Positions 16,578 through 24,612 of a stretch of DNA of 64,000 nucleotides are shown piece after piece. The stretch comes from Streptomyces sp. NBS 14/10. GTDB taxonomy: Bacteria > Actinomycetota > Actinomycetes > Streptomycetales > Streptomycetaceae. Made by a program: the position numbers and the translations under genes. A model generated the notes under the pieces. The model saw nothing but the letters and a program-made list of their open reading frames with translations. It searched no databases and was not told the DNA's origin. Positions within the stretch are counted from its first letter, which is position 1, and every line of letters begins with the position of its first letter. The stretch is taken from the NCBI RefSeq assembly GCF_002224125.1, contig NZ_NCSM01000057.1, positions 133,906 to 197,905 of the forward strand. The letters are read 5' to 3'.

Positions 16578-16803
16578 GGGTGGATTGCCCCCTCCAAGCG
16601 AATGCTCGGCGACAGTACCCGGCCCTGTCGGACCAACGTTCCTCGGGGCGCCCCGCACCGCCCGTTCAGAGGCGCATACGCTCTCGCGCTGAGCGACGCA
16701 CTGCCACTGAAGGAGTCGCTTGCCGAGATGAGGTCAACCTCGAAGGGGTACGAACGCCATGGCTGACCACATAATCCGGGAGGACGGGAATCTCCCCACC
16801 TGA
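16578..16803. other. Intergenic region upstream of cadD-like gene
   Basis: This is 226 bp between the start of the cadD-like gene and the stop of the nuclease gene, both on the minus strand. It presumably holds the cadD promoter. A plus-strand 14-codon ORF at 16759-16803 has a plausible AAGGGG site but is too short to judge. Confidence 0.4.
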
Positions 16804-17754
16804 TCAGCCCGCCAAGTCGCACACCCGGTCCTCACTGCCGGGCCACGCGAGTTCGACTCCGGCCCGACGGCAGATGCCGAGCCAGCGGCGTTCGGCCGGC
16901 TCGCGCTCAACCCATAGAACAGCGCGTACCGTCCTCGCCCTTCCCAAGAGTTGGTCCTGGTAGTCCAGAACCTGGCCGAGGCCCAGGCGTAACTGTGAAG
17001 ATTCATTCGCCGACGTGAGCGACTTGACTTCGCACACCGTGAGTTCGCCATCCCGCGCACGCCAAGCGAGATCGAACTCCGGGTCGGCGGGGCCTGGTGA
17101 GAGCGCTTCCAGACCGCGCTCCACGACCGCCCTGGCAAGAGCGTTCTGAAGTCGGCTGTGCACCGCGAAATTCCTGCCCACAAGATCAGGGTCAGGAACA
17201 CCCCGTCGGCCGATCACTGGTGGCGCGCTCTCCCCCACCGTCCGGTAAGCGCCACCAACGGGAACGCCGGCCGAAGCACCCGATGCCGCGACCCCCAACG
17301 CCTGTATCCGCCCCTGGGCACCCGAGGCTTCCGCCGCCTCCCGGAAGAGCCGACGGGCTACATTCCACTGCTCCTCCGACAACCGATGCGGATTGCCCGC
17401 GAACGGCTGCGTGACGATGCTGGCCCCTGCCACTGCCGGATCGCCCAAGAAGCTCCGGCGAGGAATCGGCGCGTCCAGCCAGCAGTCCACCTCCAACGGG
17501 ACGTACCAGCGAACGCCGGGGGCTTCACGCCAATACGAGGCGTCATTGGACGCATCCTTGGAGGGTGATCCTGTCAGGCGACCGCGTGCAACAAGGCCAC
17601 CATCGGCGCCCGACAGCCAGAGAACGAAGCCGTCCCCCACCCCCAGCTCACTCCGGAACCGATGCACACTCCATGACGTCAGCTCCTGGCCATCGAGCCG
17701 GAACCTGTCGAGGTCGAACTTCCTGCGATTGCACGAGAGTAACCAGGCATTCAC
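16804..17754 (-). CDS. EVE-like domain fused to PD-(D/E)XK nuclease (putative type IV restriction enzyme)
   Basis: This gene encodes 316 residues. The first 130 residues resemble an EVE/PUA-like modified-base reader: they start NAWLLSCNRRKFDLDRF and continue VGDGFVLWLSGADGGLVARGRL, as EVE domains do. Residues about 200-310 form a PD-(D/E)XK nuclease core: Asp in EFDLAW (about 226), then Glu-Val-Lys in LTVCEVKSL (about 241), followed by an amphipathic helix and VRAVLWVERE. Together this fits a modification-dependent endonuclease that cuts DNA carrying modified bases and so defends against phage or methylated foreign DNA. No methylase is nearby, as expected for type IV. It lies 166 bp from a tRNA-Thr. 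Domain calls are from motif reading only. Confidence 0.68.
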   Translation of the reverse strand: MNAWLLSCNRRKFDLDRFRLDGQELTSWSVHRFRSELGVGDGFVLWLSGADGGLVARGRLTGSPSKDASNDASYWREAPGVRWYVPLEVDCWLDAPIPRRSFLGDPAVAGASIVTQPFAGNPHRLSEEQWNVARRLFREAAEASGAQGRIQALGVAASGASAGVPVGGAYRTVGESAPPVIGRRGVPDPDLVGRNFAVHSRLQNALARAVVERGLEALSPGPADPEFDLAWRARDGELTVCEVKSLTSANESSQLRLGLGQVLDYQDQLLGRARTVRAVLWVEREPAERRWLGICRRAGVELAWPGSEDRVCDLAG

Positions 17755-17876
17755 CGCTGTGTCCTCACTGCAAGATCATTGACCGTGGGCCGGGTGCGGA
17801 CATGCTCACCATCAACAGCCGGGCGGCACCCCTCTCGCAGCGCGCTGCCGATGTATCCGATGTATCCGATGAGACC

Positions 17877-17912
17877 AAAAACCCCAGCTCAGACTGTGTC
17901 TGGGCTGGGGTT
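17877..17912 (-). terminator. Rho-independent terminator of tRNA-Thr
   Basis: The stem ACCCCAGCTCAGAC pairs with GTCTGGGCTGGGGT (one mismatch region) around a short loop. On the minus strand it is followed by TTTTT (17881-17877). It lies directly downstream of the tRNA 3' end. Confidence 0.85.
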
Positions 17913-17919
17913 CCAGTGG

Positions 17920-17993
17920 AGCCGCCTAAGGGAATCGAACCCTTGACCTACGCATTACGAGTGCGTCGCTCTGGCCGACTGAGCTAAGGCGGC
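17920..17993 (-). tRNA. tRNA-Thr (anticodon CGU)
   Basis: This 74-nt cloverleaf is read on the minus strand. The acceptor stem is GCCGCCT/AGGCGGC, the D arm GCTCAGTCGGCCAGAGC, and the anticodon stem ACGCA/TGCGT with loop CTCGTAA (anticodon CGT). The T arm is AAGGG TTCGATT CCCTT and the discriminator is T. A CCA is encoded directly after it (17919-17917). A possible -10 box TAGACT lies at 18036-18031. Confidence 0.96.
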
Positions 17994-18100
17994 ATGCTGC
18001 CTGGCCAGGCTGGCATCAGCAGCGTCGCCAAGTCTACACAGTTTCGGCGGGTGCTCCGTACGGGGTTGATCGCTGCCGGGGTGCACAGCGTTGGCGCAGG

Positions 18101-19642
18101 TCAGGTGCAGCGTTTACCGGAGGGGGGCGGGGTGCCGGTCAGGAGGTAGGTGTCGATGGCGGTGTCGATGCAGGTGCTGCCGCGGCCGTAGGCGGTGTGG
18201 CCGTCGCCGTTGTAGGTGAGGAGGGTGGCGGAGGTGAGCTGGGAGGCCAGGGAGCGGGCCCAGGTGTAGGGGGTGGCGGGGTCGCGGGTGGTGCCGACGA
18301 CGACGATGGGGGCGGCGCCCTTGGCGTGCAGGGGGTGGGGGGTTCCGGTGGGGTGCACGGGCCAGTAGGCGCAGTTCAGGGCGGACCAGGCGAGGGCCTT
18401 GCCGAAGACGGGGGATGCCTTCTGGAAGGCGGGGAGGGACTTGCGGACGTCGGCGGGGGTGTGGAAAGCGGGTGGGAGGTCGAGGCAGTTGACGGCGGGG
18501 TTGGCGTACATGAGGTTGGCGTACGAGCCGTCGCCGTCGCGCTCGTAGTAGAGGTCGGCGAGGGTGAGCAGGCCGCTGCCGTCGCCGCGCATCGCCGAGC
18601 GGAGGGCGGTGCGCAGCTGGGGCCAGGCGCCCTCGTCGTAGAGGGCGGCGAGGACGCCGGTGGTGGCCAGGGACTCGCCGAGGCGGCGGGACTCGCCGGT
18701 GGGCACGGGGTGGGTGTCCAGGCGGGTGAAGAAGGCAGCGAGCCGTTCGCGGGCCTGGGCGACGTCCCGGGTGCCCAGGGGGCAGCTCGCCCGGCGCACG
18801 CAGTCCTTGGCGAAGGCGGTGAAGGCGGTCTCGAAGCCGGCGGTCTGGTCGCGGTTGATCTGTTCGGAGGTCAGCGCCGGGTCGAGCGCGCCGTCGAGGA
18901 CGAGGCGGCCAACGCGGCGCGGGAAGAGGTCGGCGTAGGTCGCGCCGAGGAAGGTGCCGTACGAGGCGCCGACGTAGGTGAGCTTCCGGTCGCCCAGAAC
19001 CTCGCGCAGCAGATCCATGTCGCGCGCCGCCTCCACGGTCGAGACATGGCCGAGGATTTCGCCCGAGCGGGCCGCGCAGCCGCGCGCGAACTTCTGGTAG
19101 GAGGCGACGAGGCTGCGGGTCTCGGCGGGGGCGTCGGGGGTCTGGTCGGTCTGGGTGAAGGCGTCCATTTGCTTGTCGCCCAGACAGGTGATGGGCTCGC
19201 TGGCGGCCACTCCGCGCGGGTCCATGGCCACCAGGTCGTAGCGGGCGCGGACCCGGGCCGGGTAGCCGATGCCCGCGTAGCTCTGCAGATAGTCGATGGC
19301 GGAGCCGCCCGGGCCGCCGGGGTTGACCATGAGGGAGCCGAGCCGCTTGCCGGGGCCGCCGGCCTTCTTGCGGGACACCGCGAGCTTCAGGTCGTGGCCG
19401 TCGTCGGGCCGGGCGTAGTCCAGCGGGGCCTTCAGCGTCGCGCACTCGAAGCCCGCACCCCCGCGGCATTCGTGCCAGTTCAGCTTCTGCTCGTAGTACG
19501 CCGCGAGGGCGGCCCGGCTCGCCGCCTTCGTCGGCGATGGGGTGCGCGGCGAGGCGGCGCCGGAGGTGCAGCCGGCGAGCAGCAGGGCGACGGCCACGAA
19601 GGCGGCACTGATGGCGCGGAGCGCGCTGCGGCTGATGTCCAT
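18101..19642 (-). CDS. Secreted lipoprotein alpha/beta-hydrolase peptidase (tripeptidyl aminopeptidase/SlpD type)
   Basis: This gene encodes 513 residues. The lipoprotein signal ends LLLAGC (Cys about 25), so the enzyme is probably anchored outside the membrane. The alpha/beta-hydrolase core has the oxyanion segment VNPGGPGGS, the DPRG motif, nucleophile Ser in GASYGTFLGA, Asp in TRDPATPY and His in GDGHTAYG. The TAP-like C-terminal domain contains NCAYWP. These enzymes release short peptides from the N-termini of proteins in Streptomyces. The ATG at 19642 follows CGAGGAC; longer starts lack a ribosome site. Confidence 0.9.
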   Translation of the reverse strand: MDISRSALRAISAAFVAVALLLAGCTSGAASPRTPSPTKAASRAALAAYYEQKLNWHECRGGAGFECATLKAPLDYARPDDGHDLKLAVSRKKAGGPGKRLGSLMVNPGGPGGSAIDYLQSYAGIGYPARVRARYDLVAMDPRGVAASEPITCLGDKQMDAFTQTDQTPDAPAETRSLVASYQKFARGCAARSGEILGHVSTVEAARDMDLLREVLGDRKLTYVGASYGTFLGATYADLFPRRVGRLVLDGALDPALTSEQINRDQTAGFETAFTAFAKDCVRRASCPLGTRDVAQARERLAAFFTRLDTHPVPTGESRRLGESLATTGVLAALYDEGAWPQLRTALRSAMRGDGSGLLTLADLYYERDGDGSYANLMYANPAVNCLDLPPAFHTPADVRKSLPAFQKASPVFGKALAWSALNCAYWPVHPTGTPHPLHAKGAAPIVVVGTTRDPATPYTWARSLASQLTSATLLTYNGDGHTAYGRGSTCIDTAIDTYLLTGTPPPSGKRCT

Positions 19643-19787
19643 CGGCAGTCCTCGGTTCGGTCGGATATCCGGAGCGTAGCCGCATCGACGCGTTCCGTGC
19701 TCAATTGCAGACACGTCTGTGGATAACGCCTGTGGACAGAGGCGTATTCGTAGGACAGTCGTACGGGTGAGCGCTGGTGCCGCGGAC

Positions 19788-21068
19788 TCAGCCCGCGCGC
19801 AGCGCCATGGTCATCGCCTCGACCGCCAGCAGCGGCGCCACATTGCGGTCCAGCGCCTCACGGCAGGCCCTGACCGCCTCTATCCGGCGCAGCGTCCGCT
19901 CCGGCTTGGAGCCGGCCGCGATCCGTTCCAGCGCGTCCTGGACGTCGGTGTTGGCGAGGGCCGTACGCGAGCCGAACTGGAGCGCGAGCACATCCCGGTA
20001 GAAGCCCGCGAGATCGGTCAGGGCGAGGTCGAGGCTGTCGCGCTGGGTGCGGGTCGCGCGGCGCTTCTGGCGGTCCTGGAGGTCCTTCATCGCTCCGGCG
20101 GTGCCGCGCGGCAGCCGTCCGCCCGTCCCGGCGGCGGCCCCCAGGGCGGCGCGCAGCTCCTCGGTCTCCTTGGCATCGGTCTCCTCCGCGACCTGCTTGG
20201 CGTCCTCGGACGCCGCGTCGATCAGCTCCTGGGCGGCCTTCAGACAGCCGCCCACGTCGTCGACCCGCAGGGGCAGCTTGAGCACCGACGCACGGCGGGC
20301 CCGCGCCCGCTCATCGGTGGCCAGCCGGTGGGCCCGGTCGATATGGCCCTGGGTGGCCCGGGCGACGGAGGCGGCGAGTCCGGGCTCGATGCCGTCCCGG
20401 CGGACGAGGAGGTCCGCGACGGCGTCCACCGGCGGCGTACGGAGGGTCAGCAGCCGGCAGCGGGAGCGGATCGTGGGCAGCACGTCCTCCAGGGACGGCG
20501 TGCACAGCAGCCACACCGTACGGGGCGCGGGCTCCTCGACGGCCTTCAGCAGCACGTTTCCCGCGCCCTCGGTCAGCCGGTCGGCGTCCTCCAGAACGAT
20601 CACCTGCCAGCGGCCGCCGGCCGGTGAGAGCTGGGCGCGGCGGACGAGGTCGCGGGTCTCCTTCACGCCGATGCTCAGCAGGTCCGTACGCACCACCTCG
20701 ACGTCGGCGTGCGTCCCGACCAGCGCGGTGTGGCAGCCGTCGCAGAAGCCGCAGCCGGGGGCGCCGCCGAGCGCCCGGTCGGGGCTGACGCACTGCAGCG
20801 CGGCGGCGAAGGCGCGGGCGGCGGCGGCACGGCCGGAGCCGGGCGGGCCGGTGAACAGCCAGGCGTGGGTCATCTTCGACGCGGCGGGGGGCGCCCCGGG
20901 CGAGGCAGGCGGCTCGCTCCCGGCGCCGGCCGACCTGCCTTCGGACGCGGCGGACGCAGCAGACGCAGCAGACGCAGCGGCCGTGACCAGCGCGTCCGCG
21001 TCGCGCGCGGCAGCGGTCAGCTGGCTCGCCACCCGGTCCTGTCCGACCAGGTCGTCCCACACCGCCAT
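19788..21068 (-). CDS. holB: DNA polymerase III subunit delta'
   Basis: This is a 426-residue clamp-loader AAA+ subunit. It begins MAVWDDLVGQDRVASQL, then has an Ala/Ser-rich insertion (about 30-65) before the degenerate Walker A (FTGPPGSGRAAAARAFA). The zinc module Cys residues lie in CVSPDRA, GCGFCDGC. VVRTDLLSIGVKETRDLVRRA and VIVLEDADRLTEGAGNVLLK are standard delta' segments. It loads the beta clamp with the tau complex. The gene lies directly downstream of tmk on the same strand with a 115-bp gap, the usual Streptomyces order. Confidence 0.95.
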   Translation of the reverse strand: MAVWDDLVGQDRVASQLTAAARDADALVTAAASAASAASAASEGRSAGAGSEPPASPGAPPAASKMTHAWLFTGPPGSGRAAAARAFAAALQCVSPDRALGGAPGCGFCDGCHTALVGTHADVEVVRTDLLSIGVKETRDLVRRAQLSPAGGRWQVIVLEDADRLTEGAGNVLLKAVEEPAPRTVWLLCTPSLEDVLPTIRSRCRLLTLRTPPVDAVADLLVRRDGIEPGLAASVARATQGHIDRAHRLATDERARARRASVLKLPLRVDDVGGCLKAAQELIDAASEDAKQVAEETDAKETEELRAALGAAAGTGGRLPRGTAGAMKDLQDRQKRRATRTQRDSLDLALTDLAGFYRDVLALQFGSRTALANTDVQDALERIAAGSKPERTLRRIEAVRACREALDRNVAPLLAVEAMTMALRAG

Positions 21069-21183
21069 GCCCGCCTCCGCCGCTCGTCCCTACGGCATCC
21101 CATTGTGGGCCACTCCACCGACAGGCACTGACAAGACCGAACAGGCACTGACCAGTACTGCCAGCGCGGGTGGCCCCACCAGG

Positions 21184-24100
21184 TCAGCGGCGGCGCCCGT
21201 CCTCGTCGTCGTGCGGGCCCAGCAGCTCGTCGGCCAGCGTCGGCAGGTCGTCCAGCGGAGTCTCCTCCGCCCACTCCGGGCGGCGGCGCTGCCGGGGGCG
21301 GCTCGACGGCTCGGCCTGGCGGGGCGGCTGCCCCTCGCCGAACTGCGGGAGCTCGCGGGTGCGCTCGTTCCCCTGCTCACCGCCCTGGCCACCCTGTCCG
21401 CCCTGGCCACCCTGCCGCTCCTCCGGCCGGAACAGCCACGGCGGCACCCGGTCGGCCGGGTCGCCGGACCGGGACTCGGCCGTTCCGGAATCCGCGGGCC
21501 GGTCGTCCCGTACGGGCGGCAGCACAGCCGTCTCATCGGCCGCGCCCGCCGGAGGAGCGGACGGCGCGGGCGGGGAGGGCGGGGAGGGCGGCATCGGCAG
21601 TACGGCCGTCTCCTCCGCGTCCGGGCCACCCTGCGGCCGTACGGGCGGCAGCACGGCGGTCGCGTCGGCGTCCGCGGCCCCTTCGCCGGGGCGGGCGCTC
21701 CGGGGGTCGACGCGCGGCGTCTGAACGGTGTCCGTCGCGTCCGCGTCGTCGGCCGGGGCGGGGGTCTCGACGGTCGGCGCGTCAGCACCCGTGGAACCGC
21801 TCACAGAGGGGGAAGCGGACGGCGTGCTAGCGGAGCGGGACCGGTCCGCCTCCGCCGCCAGCCGCGCCTGCTCGGCCCGCAGCAGCGCCTCCTCCGCCTT
21901 GCGCTGCTCCTCCAGGCGGCGCTCCTCCGCCTCGGCGCGCAGCCGGGCCTCCTCCTCGGCCTCGATGCGGCGCCGCTCCTCCTCGGCGGCGCGGGCCCGG
22001 TCCTCGGCCTCGATGCGCTTGCGCTCCTCCTCGGCGCGCCGGCGGGCATCCTCGGCCCGCTTACGGGCCTCCTCCGCCTGCCGCTCGGCCTCGCGCTGCC
22101 GGGCCTCCTCCAGCTCGCGGCGCTTGCGCTCCTCTTCCTCGGCGCGCGCCTTGGCGAGGGCTTCCTGCCGCTCGCGCTCCAGCCGCTCCTCCTCCGCCTT
22201 GCGGCGGGCCTCCTCCTCGGCCTTGCGGCGCGCTTCTTCCTCGGCCTTGCGCCGGGCTTCCTCCTGGGCCTTCACCTCCGCCTCGGACAGCGGCAGCACC
22301 AGGTCCAGGCGGTGGCGTACGACCGCGGTGACGGCCTCGGGCAGCTGACCGGCGTCGACGACGAGGTAGCGGGCCGGGTCGGCGGCGGCGAGGGTCAGGA
22401 ATCCGTTCCGTACCCGCTGGTGGAACTCGGCGGGCTCGGACTCGAGCCGGTCCGGGGCCTCGGTGAAACGCTCCCGCGCGGTCTCCGGCGCGACGTCGAG
22501 CAGCACGGTCAGATGCGGTACGAGGCCGTTGGTCGCCCAGCGCGAGATGCGGGCGATCTCGGTCGGGGCGAGGTCGCGGCCCGCGCCCTGGTAGGCGACG
22601 GAGGAGTCGATGTAGCGGTCCGAGATGACGACCGCGCCGCGCTCCAGCGCCGGGCGGACCACGGAGTCGACGTGCTCGGCGCGGTCGGCCGCGTACAGCA
22701 GCGCCTCCGCCCGGTGCGAGATCCCGGCCGAGGAGACGTCGAGCAGGATCGAGCGGAGCCGCTTGCCGATGGCGGTCGCGCCCGGCTCCCGGGTCACCAC
22801 GACCTCGTGGCCCTTGGCCCTTATCCACTCCGCGAGCGCCTCGACCTGGGTGGTCTTGCCCGCTCCGTCGCCGCCCTCGACGACGATGAAGAAGCCGGTC
22901 CCGGCCGGTGCCTCCAGGGGGTCGGCGCCGCGCAGCGCCTCGCGCAGGTCGTGCCGCAGCGGTACGCCCTGGCGGTCGTCGGTCTTGCCGAGGACGAGGG
23001 CGGCGACGGGCAGCAGCAGCGCGCCGACGAGCATGAGGGTGAAGGCCGCGCCGCCGTGGGCGAAGACGAAGTCGCCGCTGCCCAGCCGGTGCGGTCCGAT
23101 CGCGGCGGCCAGCAGCGGGGCGGCGACCGCGCCGAGCCCGACGAAGACGCGGACGACGGCGTGCAGATGCTCGGTCGTACGGGCCCGGCGGGACTCCTCG
23201 GCCTCCTGGTCGAGCAGGGCGTGGCCGATGTTGGCGGCGATTCCCGCCGAGACCCCGGCGACCACGACGATCAGCACCACGGTCGTGGCGTCGTGGACCA
23301 GGCCCGCGACCAGCAGCGACAGCCCGGTCAGCGCGATCGCCAGCGCGAGCAGGCGGCGCCGGGACAGTCCGGGCAGAACCTTGGGGGCCCAGCGGATGCC
23401 GACGGCCGGGCCGCCGCTGAGAGCCAGGACGAGCAGCGAGAAGCCGGCCGGCCCGCCGCCGAGGTCGACCGCCTGCAGCGCGGCCACGCCCACGGCGGCG
23501 GCCACCGCGGCCGCGACGGCGGCGCAGGCGAGGACCAGCAGCGGGATGGCGCCGGTGCGGCCCTTGTCGGGGCCGGAGCCGGACGCGGCGCGCGGGCGGC
23601 GCAACCCCTCCAGGGGGGAGCGCGTGCGGGGGGTCTGCACGCCGGGCAGCTCGACGAAGTACAGGATCGACACGGAGGCGGAGAACAGCCCGGCGCCGAC
23701 ATACGAGCCCAGGGCCGCCTGGTGGCCGTCGAACCACACGACGCCGGTGGCCAGCAGCCTGGCGACGAGCGTGGCGACGAGCAGCGCGGCGGCGGCGATG
23801 GGCAGCGTGACGAAGTTCGTACGGAGCCACAGCCGGCGCAGCGCGTCGAGGTGGTCCGGCAGCGGGCGGACGGCCGCGCCCTCGGCGGGCGGGGCCGGGA
23901 GCAGCCCGGGCGCCGCGCCGTCCTTGGCCACGGTCCACAGCCGCTCGGCGACGCCGATGACGAAGGTGGTGATGAGCAGCCAGGCGACGGCGTCGTCGGG
24001 GGTCCAGTCGATCCACAGCGGGGCGACGACGAGCAGCGCCATCCGCACCGCGTCCGCGCCGATCATGGTCCAGCGGCGGTCCAGCGGGCCCGACGGCCCG

Positions 24101-24417
24101 ACCAGCGCGGACAGCGGACCGAGCAGCACCGCCCCGAACAGCAGCGTCGCCAGCAGCCGCGCACCCAGGACCGCCGCGACGGCAAAGGCCGCGCCGCGGT
24201 AGCCGTCGCCGAAGGCGCCCGTGGCGACGGATGCCTGCAGCGACAGCAGGACGAGCACCAGTACGGCCAGCGCGTCCGCCGTGCCACCGACGAGCTGGGA
24301 GCTCCACAGGCGGCGCAGCGGCGGATGGCGCAGCAGGGCTCGTACGGCACGCTCGCGGGAATCCGCGGCAAGGGCGCCGGATGTGGTGGTCACGTCCGTT
24401 GGCTGCTCTCGCGTCAT
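21184..24417 (-). CDS. tmk: Thymidylate kinase fused to N-terminal MFS-like domain and long Glu/Arg-rich tail
   Basis: This gene encodes 1077 residues. Residues 1-480 are a major-facilitator-like set of about twelve membrane helices. Residues 505-710 are a complete dTMP kinase: P-loop EGGDGAGKTT, DRYIDSSVAYQG, and LID-region residues ARERFTEAPDRLESE. Residues 716-855 are a long single helix of EEARRKAEEE-type repeats, predicted coiled coil. The remainder is Pro/Ala-rich and disordered. It phosphorylates dTMP to dTDP. The membrane fusion appears to be a common Streptomyces form (I recall a similarly large tmk in S. coelicolor). The ATG at 24417 fits the conserved N-terminus. It lies between topA and holB, all on the minus strand. 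Confidence 0.92.
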   Translation of the reverse strand: MTREQPTDVTTTSGALAADSRERAVRALLRHPPLRRLWSSQLVGGTADALAVLVLVLLSLQASVATGAFGDGYRGAAFAVAAVLGARLLATLLFGAVLLGPLSALVGPSGPLDRRWTMIGADAVRMALLVVAPLWIDWTPDDAVAWLLITTFVIGVAERLWTVAKDGAAPGLLPAPPAEGAAVRPLPDHLDALRRLWLRTNFVTLPIAAAALLVATLVARLLATGVVWFDGHQAALGSYVGAGLFSASVSILYFVELPGVQTPRTRSPLEGLRRPRAASGSGPDKGRTGAIPLLVLACAAVAAAVAAAVGVAALQAVDLGGGPAGFSLLVLALSGGPAVGIRWAPKVLPGLSRRRLLALAIALTGLSLLVAGLVHDATTVVLIVVVAGVSAGIAANIGHALLDQEAEESRRARTTEHLHAVVRVFVGLGAVAAPLLAAAIGPHRLGSGDFVFAHGGAAFTLMLVGALLLPVAALVLGKTDDRQGVPLRHDLREALRGADPLEAPAGTGFFIVVEGGDGAGKTTQVEALAEWIRAKGHEVVVTREPGATAIGKRLRSILLDVSSAGISHRAEALLYAADRAEHVDSVVRPALERGAVVISDRYIDSSVAYQGAGRDLAPTEIARISRWATNGLVPHLTVLLDVAPETARERFTEAPDRLESEPAEFHQRVRNGFLTLAAADPARYLVVDAGQLPEAVTAVVRHRLDLVLPLSEAEVKAQEEARRKAEEEARRKAEEEARRKAEEERLERERQEALAKARAEEEERKRRELEEARQREAERQAEEARKRAEDARRRAEEERKRIEAEDRARAAEEERRRIEAEEEARLRAEAEERRLEEQRKAEEALLRAEQARLAAEADRSRSASTPSASPSVSGSTGADAPTVETPAPADDADATDTVQTPRVDPRSARPGEGAADADATAVLPPVRPQGGPDAEETAVLPMPPSPPSPPAPSAPPAGAADETAVLPPVRDDRPADSGTAESRSGDPADRVPPWLFRPEERQGGQGGQGGQGGEQGNERTRELPQFGEGQPPRQAEPSSRPRQRRRPEWAEETPLDDLPTLADELLGPHDDEDGRRR

Positions 24418-24454
24418 CCCGCAAGCCTATCCGGATCACGTGAATAGACGGCCA

Positions 24455-24476
24455 CCCGCCCGAACAGACGGGCGGG
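24455..24476 (-). terminator. Inverted repeat between topA and tmk
   Basis: An 8-bp perfect stem CCCGCCCG/CGGGCGGG with loop AACAGA lies 135 bp after the topA stop and 37 bp before the tmk start. There is no T run, so it would be a GC hairpin terminator or attenuator. Confidence 0.5.
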
Positions 24477-24541
24477 CGTCCGCGTGATCCGCCGGTTTCG
24501 GCCCCCTTCGGCCACCGAGTCCAGCCAGCCTCAACCTGCCT

Positions 24542-24612
24542 CAGCCGACCCGGACCAGCCAGCGAGCCAGCCGCAGCCGACCCGGACCAGCCAGCCGCAG
24601 CCGACCCGGGTC
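24542..24612. repeat. Direct repeats adjoining the topA stop codon
   Basis: CAGCCGACCCGG occurs at 24542, 24573 and 24598, the first two followed by ACCAGCCAG. The spacings are 31 and 25 bases. The last copy abuts the topA stop (24611-24613). Confidence 0.75.

Noticed and set aside
16759..16803. 14-codon ORF MADHIIREDGNLPT
   Set aside because: It has a fair ribosome site, but it is too short and unsupported to call a gene.
17755..17993. Prophage or integrative element attachment site at tRNA-Thr
   Set aside because: No integrase and no second copy of the tRNA 3' end were seen in the window. Only the position is suggestive.
20047..24447. Plus-strand 1466-codon ORF
   Set aside because: It is a shadow opposite holB and tmk. 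A long open frame is expected opposite GC-rich coding sequence with Glu/Arg repeats.
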